Shown here one piece after another: positions 8,653 through 18,643 of a DNA stretch of 64,000 bases. The position numbers and the translations under genes were made by a program. This DNA comes from Hafnia alvei (GTDB taxonomy: Bacteria > Pseudomonadota > Gammaproteobacteria > Enterobacterales > Enterobacteriaceae). The stretch is from positions 1,814,012 through 1,878,011 of the forward strand of contig NZ_CP139992.1 of NCBI RefSeq assembly GCF_034424155.1, written 5' to 3'. The stretch's first letter is position 1. The number at the start of each line of letters is the position of its first letter. Under the pieces are notes generated by a model that saw only the letters and a program-made list of their open reading frames with translations, searched no databases and was not told the DNA's origin.

Positions 8653-11388
8653 ATGGGAAATAATTCAGCAAGCTTACTGCGTCGGTTAAATCCATATTGT
8701 GCTCAGGCGCTTGCCGCCGCCGCCACCTTATGCCAAACCCGCGCCCATGCGGAAATCACGGTAGAACACTGGCTGCTCAAGCTGTTAGAGCAGGGAGAAG
8801 GTGACATTACGGTGATCGCTCGCCGCTACGAATGGGACATGGACGGCCTATGGCAGGGGTTGCTGAATCATTTAGAAAGTCTTCCGCATACCATTCAGGG
8901 AAAACCTCAGCTCTCCGACAAGCTCCAACAGCTGATCAAAAATGCGTGGCTAGATGCATCGTTGCAGGAAAACACCGACGCCGTGCGTTCCTCTCATCTG
9001 CTCGCCGCGCTGATTAATAAGCCTAATTTACTGGCGACGGACGCCGTTTGGCCGCTGCTGAGTATCAGCACCACGCAGCTTTCCCGTTTGCTACCGCTGT
9101 TAGATGCCCAGTCGGAAGAACGCCCTGAGCTGCAAACTGGGTTGCAACACCCGCAACATCATTCTGAACATTATCCTGAACGGCAGCCGACGCCGAATGC
9201 CGAATCGGCCTCGGGTCAACCCAACGCCAGCGGCGTTTCGCCGATGCAGGAAGCGCATTTGGCGGTGCTCAATAAGTTCACCCTCGACGTCACCGAAAAA
9301 GCGCGTTCGGGCGGTATCGACCCGGTATTTGGGCGCGATATGGAAATTCGCCAGATGGTCGATATTCTTTCCCGCCGCCGCAAAAATAACCCGATTCTGG
9401 TGGGCGAACCCGGCGTGGGTAAAACCGCGCTGGTGGAAGGCTTAGCGCTACGTATTGCCGAAGGCAATGTGCCAGACAGTTTAAAAACCGTAAGCGTACG
9501 CACGTTGGATCTCGGTCTGCTACAAGCGGGCGCAGGCGTGAAAGGTGAATTCGAACAACGGCTGAAAAACGTCATTGAAGCGGTACAGCAAGCGCCCGAA
9601 CCGGTGCTGTTGTTCATTGACGAAGCGCACACCATTATCGGCGCGGGCAATCAGGCCGGTGGCGCAGATGCCGCTAACCTGCTGAAACCGGCGCTGGCTC
9701 GCGGTGAACTGCGCACCATTGCGGCCACCACGTGGTCTGAATACAAACAGTATTTCGAACGCGACGCCGCGCTAGAACGCCGTTTCCAGATGGTCAAAGT
9801 GGACGAGCCCGACGATGAGATGGCGTGCCTGATGCTGCGTGGTTTGAAAGAGCGGTACGCCACCCATCACGGCGTGCATATTCAAGACGCGGCGGTGAAA
9901 GCGGCGGTCACGCTGTCGCGCCGTTATATCACCGGACGACAACTGCCGGACAAAGGCGTCGACTTACTGGATACCGCCAGCGCCCGCGTGCGTATGAGCT
10001 TGGATACCGTGCCTGAACAGCTCACCCAGATTAACGCCCAATTAGCGTCGCTGGAGATGGAAAAACTGGCTATCGAGCAAGACTTAGTGCTCAGCAGCGG
10101 CGCCGACAGTGAACGACTTGGCACGATTGAAAAACTGAGCGACGAATTGCTCAGCCAACAGGCACAGCTCGACGCCCAATATCAGCAAGAGCGCGAGCTT
10201 ACCCAAACGCTGTTGGAGGTGCGTCAAGACCTCAGCCGCCAGTCCGAACGCGCCGCTATTCAACAGCAGCTGAGCGAGATTCAGGGCAATCAGCCGCTGC
10301 TTTCTCTCGACGTTGACGTGCGCACCGTGGCGAACGTGATCGCCGACTGGACGGGCGTGCCGTTGGGTAGCTTGTTGAAAGATGAACAAACCAGCCTGTT
10401 ACAGCTGGAAGATCAGCTGGGCGAACGCGTCATTGGCCAACCGGCCGCACTAGGCGCGCTGGCGCAGCGGTTACGCGCCGCAAAAACCGGTTTAACCTCG
10501 GAGAACGGCCCGCTCGGCGTATTCCTGCTGGTTGGCCCGAGCGGCGTGGGTAAAACCGAGAGCGCATTGGCGCTGGCCGATGACCTGTTCGGCGGCGAAA
10601 AATCGCTGATCACGATTAATATGTCCGAGTATCAAGAGGCGCACACCGTTTCCCAGCTTAAGGGCTCACCTCCGGGCTACGTGGGTTATGGTCAGGGCGG
10701 GATTTTGACCGAAGCGGTGCGCAAGCGACCATACAGCGTGGTGCTGCTCGACGAGGTTGAGAAGGCGCATCGCGACGTTTTAAACCTGTTCTATCAGGTA
10801 TTCGACCGTGGCTTTATGCGCGACGGCGAAGGGCGCGAGATCGACTTCCGCAACACCGTGATTTTAATGACCGCCAACTTGGGCAGCGATGAGCTGATGG
10901 CGCTGTTAGAACAACAGCCAGAGGCATCAGACGGCATGCTGCAAGAGCTGCTGCGCCCGATCCTGCGCGATCATTTCCAACCGGCCTTACTGGCCCGTTT
11001 CCAGACTTTGATTTATCGCCCGCTAGACGCCGTGGCGCTCCGCCGCATTGTGGCCATCAAATTAGGACAGGTGGCAAAACGTCTTCAGCGTCATTACGGA
11101 CTGACTTGCCACATCGAAGAAAGCCTGATGGACACGCTGGTCGAGGCCTGCCTGCTGCCGGATACCGGCGCGCGCAACATCGACAGCCTGCTTAACCAGC
11201 AGATCTTACCGGTGCTTTCTCAGCAGCTATTACAGCGTTTAGCGCAGCAGCGAAAACCGAACAGCCTGACATTGGGTTACAACGACGAAGACGGCATTAC
11301 GCTGGATTTTGGTGACGAAGAGAGCGGTGACGAAAAAAACGCTGAATCAGACGGCGAGATAACCGCCGAAGCGAGGGTGACATGTTAA
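8653..11388 (+). CDS. clpV: T6SS sheath-recycling AAA+ ATPase ClpV (TssH)
   Basis: The protein has 911 residues from the ATG at 8653, which has GGGAGAG eight bases upstream; the frame is open for 29 more codons but without a ribosome site. An N-terminal Clp-N double repeat (about 1-150) is followed by AAA1 with Walker A GEPGVGKTA (about 250) and Walker B LLFIDEAHT, a coiled middle domain (about 440-540), and AAA2 with GPSGVGKTE (about 628) and VVLLDEVEKAH. ClpV extracts and refolds contracted TssB-TssC for reuse. The C-terminal tail is acidic (DFGDEESGDEKNAESDGE). The stop overlaps the vgrG start by seven bases. Confidence 0.95.
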   Translation: MGNNSASLLRRLNPYCAQALAAAATLCQTRAHAEITVEHWLLKLLEQGEGDITVIARRYEWDMDGLWQGLLNHLESLPHTIQGKPQLSDKLQQLIKNAWLDASLQENTDAVRSSHLLAALINKPNLLATDAVWPLLSISTTQLSRLLPLLDAQSEERPELQTGLQHPQHHSEHYPERQPTPNAESASGQPNASGVSPMQEAHLAVLNKFTLDVTEKARSGGIDPVFGRDMEIRQMVDILSRRRKNNPILVGEPGVGKTALVEGLALRIAEGNVPDSLKTVSVRTLDLGLLQAGAGVKGEFEQRLKNVIEAVQQAPEPVLLFIDEAHTIIGAGNQAGGADAANLLKPALARGELRTIAATTWSEYKQYFERDAALERRFQMVKVDEPDDEMACLMLRGLKERYATHHGVHIQDAAVKAAVTLSRRYITGRQLPDKGVDLLDTASARVRMSLDTVPEQLTQINAQLASLEMEKLAIEQDLVLSSGADSERLGTIEKLSDELLSQQAQLDAQYQQERELTQTLLEVRQDLSRQSERAAIQQQLSEIQGNQPLLSLDVDVRTVANVIADWTGVPLGSLLKDEQTSLLQLEDQLGERVIGQPAALGALAQRLRAAKTGLTSENGPLGVFLLVGPSGVGKTESALALADDLFGGEKSLITINMSEYQEAHTVSQLKGSPPGYVGYGQGGILTEAVRKRPYSVVLLDEVEKAHRDVLNLFYQVFDRGFMRDGEGREIDFRNTVILMTANLGSDELMALLEQQPEASDGMLQELLRPILRDHFQPALLARFQTLIYRPLDAVALRRIVAIKLGQVAKRLQRHYGLTCHIEESLMDTLVEACLLPDTGARNIDSLLNQQILPVLSQQLLQRLAQQRKPNSLTLGYNDEDGITLDFGDEESGDEKNAESDGEITAEARVTC

Positions 11389-13913
11389 ATACTGCGGCTC
11401 AACTGATGTTCGACCACAGCCACCATGTGCTGAAGGTCTGGGACAACACGGCTCCGCTGGACGTGTTGGCGTTCACTGGCGAAGAGCATCTTAGCCAGCC
11501 TTATCACTACACCATTGAATTCACCAGCTCGGCCAAAGACATCCAGCCCGCGCAGATGCTGATGCAGGACGCCACGTTCACCCTGAACGCCACACCGAAT
11601 GCGCTGGCCTCTTTAGGTGCCGCGTTGTCGATGACGCCGCCGGTTATGCAGGCGCTGCGCACGGTGCACGGGGTGATCCAGCGCTTCAAGCGCCTGTCTA
11701 CTTCACGCGATGAAAGCCGCTATGAAGTCACCTTGGTTCCGCGCTTGGCGCTGCTGGCGAAAAGCCATCAGCACGCGATTTACCAAAACCTCTCGGTGCC
11801 GGAGATCGTGGAAAAGATCCTGCGCGATCGCCACGGTTTCAAAGGGCAAGATTTTCTGTTCACGCTGGCGCACACCTATCCAAAACGTGAACTGGTGATG
11901 CAGTACGGCGAAAACGATCTGCAATTTATCAGCCGCCTGCTGGCAGAAATTGGTATCTGGTTCCGCTTTACCGCTGACCCTAAACTCAATATCGACGTCG
12001 TGGAATTCTATGACGATCAACAGCATTACCAATTTGGCACCAGCCTGCCGCTGCGTAATCCGTCGGGCATGAATGACGTCGGCGTTGAATCGGTGTGGGG
12101 CTTAACCAGCGCTCATCAGGTGGTCGAAAACCGCGTCACCACCCGAGACTACAACTATCGCCAAGCCCAATCGTGGATGGACGGCGACGTTGACGTCACC
12201 CGTGGTGACAAAACCACCTACGGTGAAGCCTATCACTACGCGGATAATTATCTGGCGGCGGGCGACAAAAACAGCCCACAGTCTGAGTCAGAGAGCGGTG
12301 CGTTCTATGCGCGCCTGCGTCATGAACGCTATCTGAATCAACAAACCCTGCTGCACGGTTTCACCACCTCGGCGGCGTTGTCGCCGGGGCAAGAACTCAA
12401 AGTGGATGGCGATGCGCCCGAGGCGTTCCGCCAAGGTGCGGTGATCGTGGCTATCAGCAGCAAAGCGCGCCGCGACCAAAGCTACGAAGTTGAATTCACC
12501 GCCATCCCGTATTCTGAAAACGTCTGTTTCCGCCCAGAACCTAGCGCCAAGCCGGTGATGGCGGGCACCATTCCGGCTCGCGTCACCAGCACCGTGGTGA
12601 ATGACACCTACAGCCACATCGATAAAGATGGCCGCTACCGCGTGTCGTTTGATTTTGACCGCGACGAATGGCAGGCCGGATGCGAAAGTCTATGGGTACG
12701 CCAAGCGCGCCCGTATGCCGGTGACACCTATGGCCTTCACGCACCGCTGCTGGCGGGCACCGAAGTGGCGATTGCGTTCGAAGAGGGCAACCCCGACCGA
12801 CCGTACATCGCCTACGCGCTGCACGACTCCAAACACGGCGACCACGTCACGCTGCAAAACTACAAACGCAACGTGCTACGCACCCCCGCCAACAACAAAC
12901 TGCGCCTCGACGACGAACGTGGCAAAGAGCACATCAAACTCAGCACCGAATACGGCGGCAAAACCCAGCTCAACCTCGGCCATTTGGTCGACAGCCAAAA
13001 ACAGCAACGCGGCGAAGGCTTCGAACTACGCACCGACGACTGGGGCGCGATAAGGGCGGGCAAGGGGATTCATCTCACGACCGACCCCCAGCCTCAGGCG
13101 CAGAAAAAGCAGCTCGATCTGGATGCCACCATTAAGCAGCTAAAGCAGGCGCTGGACGTCGCTGAAACCCTCAAGCGCACCGCCGAGTTTTCTCAGGCCT
13201 CGCCTATCGATAATTTGGCACAGCAACAGCTAGCTCAGGCGATCTCGGGCGAAACCAAAGCAGGTATTTCAATGTATGGCGATGAGGGTATCGCTATCGT
13301 TACGCCGCGTTCGGCTCAGGTTTCGGCGGCAGACAACGTGGTTGTCACTGCGCAGGAAAACGTGGGTATTAGCGCTATTCAGTCCCTATCGATGAGCGTG
13401 GGCAAAATGATCTCGCTGTTCGCGCATAAGTTAGGCATCAAGATTATTGCAGCCGAAGGGAAGGTTCAGGTGCAGGCGCAGAACGGTGAGATGGAGATGA
13501 CATCGACCAACAATTTACAGATCACCAGCACGCAGGGAAAAGTGGTGATTAACGCACAGCAGGAGCTGCTACTGACCTGCGGCGGTGCCGGTATTCGCAT
13601 CAAAGATGGCGTAATAGAAGAGATTGCGCCGAATAAGATCTTACAAAAGTCACCGATTCTCTCTTACATGGGCGGCGATAGTGTGAAAGCGACGATGCCA
13701 AGTTTCCCGAAAGGCGAGTTTGTACGTCAGGTGCGGTTGCACGTGGCGGGAAATCCGCAGCAGGCGCTAGGCAACAGAAAATTCCGTTTAACTTTTCCCG
13801 ATGGGTCGATGCAGGAAGGGATAACCGATGCCAATGGCCAATCTGAATTATTGCAGATGAGCGCGTTGGATAACGTTCAGATCGCCGTATTACCGGAGCA
13901 GCATAATGACTAA
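11382..13913 (+). CDS. vgrG: T6SS spike protein VgrG (TssI) with C-terminal extension
   Basis: The 843-residue protein shows the gp27-like base (about 1-380), the gp5-like OB fold (around 400-500 with EGNPDRPYIAYALHDSKHGD), a DUF2345-type beta-prism (about 560-760) and a C-terminal domain (about 775-843) with FPDGSMQEGITDANGQSELL, which looks like a transthyretin-type beta fold. In other systems such a tail loads a specific effector, so it probably binds the lipase encoded immediately downstream, whose ATG lies inside the last codons of vgrG. GAGGG upstream of the ATG at 11382 is the ribosome site and lies within clpV. Confidence 0.95.
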   Translation: MLNTAAQLMFDHSHHVLKVWDNTAPLDVLAFTGEEHLSQPYHYTIEFTSSAKDIQPAQMLMQDATFTLNATPNALASLGAALSMTPPVMQALRTVHGVIQRFKRLSTSRDESRYEVTLVPRLALLAKSHQHAIYQNLSVPEIVEKILRDRHGFKGQDFLFTLAHTYPKRELVMQYGENDLQFISRLLAEIGIWFRFTADPKLNIDVVEFYDDQQHYQFGTSLPLRNPSGMNDVGVESVWGLTSAHQVVENRVTTRDYNYRQAQSWMDGDVDVTRGDKTTYGEAYHYADNYLAAGDKNSPQSESESGAFYARLRHERYLNQQTLLHGFTTSAALSPGQELKVDGDAPEAFRQGAVIVAISSKARRDQSYEVEFTAIPYSENVCFRPEPSAKPVMAGTIPARVTSTVVNDTYSHIDKDGRYRVSFDFDRDEWQAGCESLWVRQARPYAGDTYGLHAPLLAGTEVAIAFEEGNPDRPYIAYALHDSKHGDHVTLQNYKRNVLRTPANNKLRLDDERGKEHIKLSTEYGGKTQLNLGHLVDSQKQQRGEGFELRTDDWGAIRAGKGIHLTTDPQPQAQKKQLDLDATIKQLKQALDVAETLKRTAEFSQASPIDNLAQQQLAQAISGETKAGISMYGDEGIAIVTPRSAQVSAADNVVVTAQENVGISAIQSLSMSVGKMISLFAHKLGIKIIAAEGKVQVQAQNGEMEMTSTNNLQITSTQGKVVINAQQELLLTCGGAGIRIKDGVIEEIAPNKILQKSPILSYMGGDSVKATMPSFPKGEFVRQVRLHVAGNPQQALGNRKFRLTFPDGSMQEGITDANGQSELLQMSALDNVQIAVLPEQHND

Positions 13914-16041
13914 ACCAGCAAACAATACCCATCATAATGAATCGAGTCAGGTAAAGTTTAGCGGCGTGCCAACCGACAGCGGTGAAATGGTGAATGTGCA
14001 ATGTGCCGTACAACCGCCCATGCCGTGTATGACGATTGTGATCCATGGCGTTAATGACAATGGATTAGCCTACCGAAATATTGATAACGGTATCTGCAAA
14101 GGGCTGAATACTCGCTTAGGCCGCACCGATTTAACCCCGCACCAGTGGGGCGTAGAAGCGTCTGATACCGATGATAAAATCAATCTGGCAGCAGAAAGCT
14201 GCGCAATTCAATCCCCAGGGCGTTCGCCCATTATTCCTTTTTATTGGGGCTATCGGCCGGTTGATTACGATAAATATCACGCCGATCAAGTGGAATATAA
14301 GCAAGCGCTTCACGAAAAGGGCGATCAGGCTGATTTGCCCTATGATGCCTATGTGCGCCCCGATGCCGCCAATCAGCCAGATAAAAGCATCGGCGAGCGA
14401 GATAACTACGATAACCCGCTGAAGAAAAGTAAAATCAAAGGCGGCGGCCCATTCCCTAACGCCACGAACAATATTCCAGATATGTATGGGCCAGGGAGCA
14501 AAAGCCTAGGTAACTGGGTAGGGATGATGCAAACCCAATTCGGGGATGATTACAGCAGCTTTATCCATGAAAACCCGCACCGAATTTACTACGTACATGC
14601 GGCGCAGCGGTTGGCTGACTTGATTCTTCAGATTAGACGCCATGATCTATATAAGGACGACACGATTAATATTATTGCCCACAGTCAGGGCACCATCATT
14701 ACTATGCTGGCGCAGTTTATGGTAGCTGAACAGGGAAAAAAACCTGCAGATTGCATAATTTTAAATAACTCGCCCTACGGCGTGGAAGACACCTTCGTTG
14801 AACGCTTGCAAAGAGAAAGAGGCTGGGGCAGCGTTCAGGGAATACAAAGTAAACAGGGCCGCGAGCAAACGCTGATTAACTTTGTTCAATTAATGGAAGA
14901 GGAAAAAGGGCGCGTATACAGTGAACAAGAGCTGATCGAAAAAGGCGTATTAGTACTTAAAGAGGGGAAAAGCCCTTGGCAAAGCTATAGCTATCCACAA
15001 GATAACTTCGGGCATGTTTACAACTATTTCTGCCCTTATGACAACGTGGTGTCATTGAGCAACGTACAGGGCTTTGGTTGGCAGGGGATAGACGATACGC
15101 TGCTGGGCAGACTCGGTGACAACTTCTTCCAACGGGTGTTTTCTAAAGACTATGTGGCGGGCGATGAGCCGAAAAGCTTTGATCTGAAGTCTGATATAAC
15201 CATCCGTAATACAAACACAATTTCGCCGACCGGTTTCAGCGTACCTCCCTCCATGGGGCACACGGCGTCGATACCTATTGTGAATGTTAACTTTGGTCAT
15301 CGCGTTCGCACTGTTAATGCGCCCAAAGTTCCCGAGCCTGTACGCTTTGAGTTGGAAGACCTTATTCCCATGGGGAAAGAGGGCGAGCGGATGTCCATCC
15401 AAGAGTATATGAAAAATGGCCCTTACGTGCAGGGGCTCTACCCTTGTCCGCCGACCTTGATTAACGCCAGCAATCTTTCACGAAATTTGACACCGGATGA
15501 ACTACAGCAGCTTTCCGCACAGCATCCAGAGGTGGAATTTGCTTCTGCCCGTTATCTAATCGACATGTATAGCGGAAGGAAAACCGTTCTAGCATTGCGA
15601 TATAACACCGAGGCTGAAGCGCGCGCGGCGCTGGATACAAAGCCAAAAAATAAGCAACAAGAGTATCTGACCGAAAGCAAGCAGCACTCGGCGATTATGA
15701 ATAACCCACAGGTGCCGGAAAAAATTATGGCCTATGACTTAGCGGTTGGAATGTGCGCCTGTTTTGCGGATAAAGATTTTTGGCATAAATTGCTTTATCG
15801 AGCTGATTGGAAAAATCGTCAGAGTGAAAATCTTGATGCGGTTAATTATTATCAGACGGGGTTTTTGCCTGAACTTATAAAGCCAGCGATGAATAAACCA
15901 TATAAATTTATGCCTAAGGGAGTCGTTAACGATTATCTGGCGGTGGTGTATCAGCCGGGATACCATTCCCAATACACAACCAAAAATCAAGGTTTGCAGT
16001 GGCCAATGCCAGATCCCGATCTCTCAAAACCCAAAGTATAA
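13906..16041 (+). CDS. Putative T6SS phospholipase effector, Tle3-like alpha/beta hydrolase
   Basis: The 711-residue protein has no signal peptide. An alpha/beta-hydrolase core is visible: strand and oxyanion loop MTIVIHGVNDNG (about 42-53) and nucleophile elbow NIIAHSQGT with Ser260. The elbow is AHSQG rather than the canonical GxSxG. Length, core and the long charged C-terminal half fit Tle3-type T6SS lipases (DUF3274 family), which attack membrane phospholipids of rival bacteria from the periplasm. The ATG overlaps the vgrG stop by eight bases, indicating translational coupling and VgrG delivery. Three related membrane proteins follow and are probably its immunity factors. The Tle3 assignment rests on recognition of the family and position, not on a search. 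Confidence 0.8.
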   Translation: MTKPANNTHHNESSQVKFSGVPTDSGEMVNVQCAVQPPMPCMTIVIHGVNDNGLAYRNIDNGICKGLNTRLGRTDLTPHQWGVEASDTDDKINLAAESCAIQSPGRSPIIPFYWGYRPVDYDKYHADQVEYKQALHEKGDQADLPYDAYVRPDAANQPDKSIGERDNYDNPLKKSKIKGGGPFPNATNNIPDMYGPGSKSLGNWVGMMQTQFGDDYSSFIHENPHRIYYVHAAQRLADLILQIRRHDLYKDDTINIIAHSQGTIITMLAQFMVAEQGKKPADCIILNNSPYGVEDTFVERLQRERGWGSVQGIQSKQGREQTLINFVQLMEEEKGRVYSEQELIEKGVLVLKEGKSPWQSYSYPQDNFGHVYNYFCPYDNVVSLSNVQGFGWQGIDDTLLGRLGDNFFQRVFSKDYVAGDEPKSFDLKSDITIRNTNTISPTGFSVPPSMGHTASIPIVNVNFGHRVRTVNAPKVPEPVRFELEDLIPMGKEGERMSIQEYMKNGPYVQGLYPCPPTLINASNLSRNLTPDELQQLSAQHPEVEFASARYLIDMYSGRKTVLALRYNTEAEARAALDTKPKNKQQEYLTESKQHSAIMNNPQVPEKIMAYDLAVGMCACFADKDFWHKLLYRADWKNRQSENLDAVNYYQTGFLPELIKPAMNKPYKFMPKGVVNDYLAVVYQPGYHSQYTTKNQGLQWPMPDPDLSKPKV

Positions 16042-16054
16042 GGAACACTAGGCT

Positions 16055-16918
16055 ATGGAAAGTATTTTGGCTTCATTGTATTTATGGCTGGTTCCGCTGT
16101 GGAGCGCGTTGGTACTGTTTATTATCGGCGGCATGATGCTGTGGAAAGGAAACAGATGGCGTTACTGGGGGGCTCTTTCGCTGTTATTAGGCGCGATAGC
16201 GTTAATACCGTTGCCGATATTTACCGCACAAAAAACGGTGCCGACGGGGGAAAAACCGCAGCAGGTGATTTACCGTTTCGACGATCACCGTTATCTGGTG
16301 TTAATCGGTTATAACTGTGAGGGAGCACTGTGGTTTGTTGATAATAAAAAAAATATTAAAACGGAGATAATTGACAGTTTCTTCCGGCTTTCTTCTTTCA
16401 AATATATACACCCATCAACACAGTATATTGCTGTTCCATTTAGAGATCTTTCCGCTATTTTGGTTTCTAAGGACGGTGGGCGCTCTTTTATCCTAAATCA
16501 AATGGCCCACTTTACTCCAGGGGGGGGGGTAAATCACAGCGATAGACCTGTACGTGAAGACGTCGTATCATTTACAGTTGTCGACGATCGTGGCTATTTT
16601 TTAACGAAGCAAGGTTATATATACCTCAGTTCGGCTCCATTTGGGGAATATTGGGGACGTAATTACACGTCAATACAGGCATTGGATGGCTGGTCAACCG
16701 AAGGCCACGAAGATAATTATCGTAATTTCCCACGCAGCATTCCAGAGGTGAAAAACTATACCGGCTGGGATCATATGAAGTGCAATTGGAATGAAGCCCC
16801 ACCGATTAAACCAAACCCAATGTATCAATTTCAGCAGGCGGTGCTGAAATGGGAAAGTTACACCTTGGGCGCACCGATCTATTTTGGTTTGAAAGCCTTT
16901 ATGCGTGAGCAAGGTTAA
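16055..16918 (+). CDS. Putative T6SS lipase immunity protein, copy 1 (Tli3-like)
   Basis: This 287-residue protein has two transmembrane helices at the N-terminus (about 8-27 and 34-55) and a globular domain probably exposed to the periplasm, where a lipase would strike. It follows the effector gene by 13 bases with AAGGA upstream of the ATG, and two near-identical copies follow head to tail. A run of ten G at 16520-16529 encodes Pro-Gly-Gly-Gly-Val within the globular domain. Such an array next to a T6SS effector is the usual signature of immunity genes; no other function is evident. Confidence 0.72.
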   Translation: MESILASLYLWLVPLWSALVLFIIGGMMLWKGNRWRYWGALSLLLGAIALIPLPIFTAQKTVPTGEKPQQVIYRFDDHRYLVLIGYNCEGALWFVDNKKNIKTEIIDSFFRLSSFKYIHPSTQYIAVPFRDLSAILVSKDGGRSFILNQMAHFTPGGGVNHSDRPVREDVVSFTVVDDRGYFLTKQGYIYLSSAPFGEYWGRNYTSIQALDGWSTEGHEDNYRNFPRSIPEVKNYTGWDHMKCNWNEAPPIKPNPMYQFQQAVLKWESYTLGAPIYFGLKAFMREQG

Positions 16919-17789
16919 TGATGCAGAGCGAAATCGCGGCATTTTATCTATGGCTGGTCCCGCTGTGGAGCGCATTAATACTGTTTATTGTTGGCGGCGT
17001 GATGCTGTGGAAAGGAAAACGTTGGCGTAACTGGGGGGCCCTTCCGCTGTTATTAGGCGCGGTAGCGTTAATACCGCTGCCGATATTTACCGCACAAAAA
17101 TCGGTGCCGACGGGGGAAAACCGCAGCAGGTGATTTACCGTTTCGATGATCACCGTTATCTGGTGTTAATCGGTTATAACTGTGAGGGCGCACTGTGGTT
17201 TGTTGATAATAAAAAAAATATTAAAACGGAGATAATTGACAGCTTCTTCCGGCTTTCTTCTTTCAAATATATACACCCTTCAACACAGTATATTGCTGTT
17301 CCATTTAGAGATCTTTCCGCTATTTTGGTTTCTAAGGACGGTGGGCGCTCTTTTATCCTTAATCAAATGGCTCATTTTAGCCCGGGGGGGGGGGCTATAA
17401 AGTACAGCGGTAGACCAAAGAAAGAAGACTTCGTGTCATTTACAGTAGTGGACGATCGTGGCTACTTTATGACTAAACAAGGGGATTTATATTTAAGCTC
17501 AGCGCCGTTTGGTGAACGCTGGGGCTTAGACTATACCTCCTTAAATTCCTTGATCTATCGCTGGAAGATTTTTGCCGATTGGGATAATTTCCAGAACCCA
17601 CCTCATCAGGTGCCAGAGGTGAAAAACTACACCGGCTGGGATCATATGAAGTGCAATTGGGATGAAGCCCCACCGATTAAACCAAACCCAATGTATCAAT
17701 TTCAGCAGGCGGTGCTGAAATGGGAAAATTATACCTTGGGCGCACCAATCTATTTTGGTTTGAAAGCCTTTATGCGTGAGCAAGGTTAA
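16918..17789 (+). pseudogene. Putative immunity gene, copy 2, frameshifted
   Basis: This is the second tandem copy, starting ATGATGCAG at the stop codon of copy 1 (TAATG). At 17115-17122 it reads GGGGG-AAAA-CC where copies 1 and 3 have GGGGG-AAAAA-CC. The missing A ends the first reading frame at 17133 after 71 residues (the two membrane helices only); the remainder continues intact in another frame to 17789. Apart from this the sequence is nearly identical to copy 3. It also has the longest G run, eleven at 17384-17394. It could be a true pseudogene, a slippage-prone contingency allele or a sequencing artefact at the homopolymer. Confidence 0.8.
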
Positions 17790-18643
17790 TGATGCAGAGC
17801 GAAATCGCGGCATTTTATCTATGGCTGGTTCCGCTGTGGAGCGCGTTGGTACTGTTTATTATCGGCGGCGTGATGCTGTGGAAAGGAAAACGTTGGCGTT
17901 ACTGGGGGGCTCTTCCGCTGTTATTAGGCGCGATAGCGTTAATACCGCTGCCGATCTTTACCGCACAAAAAACGGTGCCGACGGGGGAAAAACCGCAGCA
18001 GGTGATTTATCGTTTCGACGACCACCGTTATCTGGTGTTAATCGGTTATAACTGTGAGGGAGCTCTGTGGTTTGTTGATAATAAAAAAAATATTAAAACG
18101 GAGATAATTGACAGCTTCTTCCGGCTTTCCTCTTTCAAATATATACACCCTTCAACACAGTATATTGCTGTGCCATTTAGAGATCTTTCCGCTATTTTGG
18201 TTTCTAAGGACGGTGGGCGCTCATTTATCCTTAATCAAATGGCTCGCTTTAGCCCTGGAGGGGGGGCAATAAAATACAGCGATAAACCAAAGAAAGAAGA
18301 CTTCGTGTCATTTACGGTAGTGGACGATCGAGGCTACTTTATGACTAAACAAGGGGATTTATATTTAAGCTCAGCGCCTTTTGGTGAACGCTGGGGCTTA
18401 GACTATACCTCCTTAAATTCCTTGATCTATCGCTGGAAGATTTTTGCCGATTGGGATAATTTCCAGAACCCGCCTCATCAGGTGCCAGAGGTGAAAAACT
18501 ACACCGGCTGGGATCATATGAAGTGCAATTGGAATGAAGCCCCACCGATTAAACCGAACCCAATGTATCAATTTCAGCAGGCGGTGCTGAAATGGGAAAG
18601 CTATACCTTGGGCGCACCGATCTATTTTGGTTTGAAAGCTTAA
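17789..18643 (+). CDS. Putative T6SS lipase immunity protein, copy 3
   Basis: The third tandem copy encodes 284 residues with the same two N-terminal helices and exposed domain. It begins within the stop codon of copy 2 (TAATG). The end differs from the others: after FGLKA the frame stops at once, whereas copies 1 and 2 continue with FMREQG, so the 3' boundary of the duplication unit falls here. The G run is only seven (18260-18266), interrupted by an A in a Gly codon. Function as for copy 1. Confidence 0.72.
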   Translation: MMQSEIAAFYLWLVPLWSALVLFIIGGVMLWKGKRWRYWGALPLLLGAIALIPLPIFTAQKTVPTGEKPQQVIYRFDDHRYLVLIGYNCEGALWFVDNKKNIKTEIIDSFFRLSSFKYIHPSTQYIAVPFRDLSAILVSKDGGRSFILNQMARFSPGGGAIKYSDKPKKEDFVSFTVVDDRGYFMTKQGDLYLSSAPFGERWGLDYTSLNSLIYRWKIFADWDNFQNPPHQVPEVKNYTGWDHMKCNWNEAPPIKPNPMYQFQQAVLKWESYTLGAPIYFGLKA

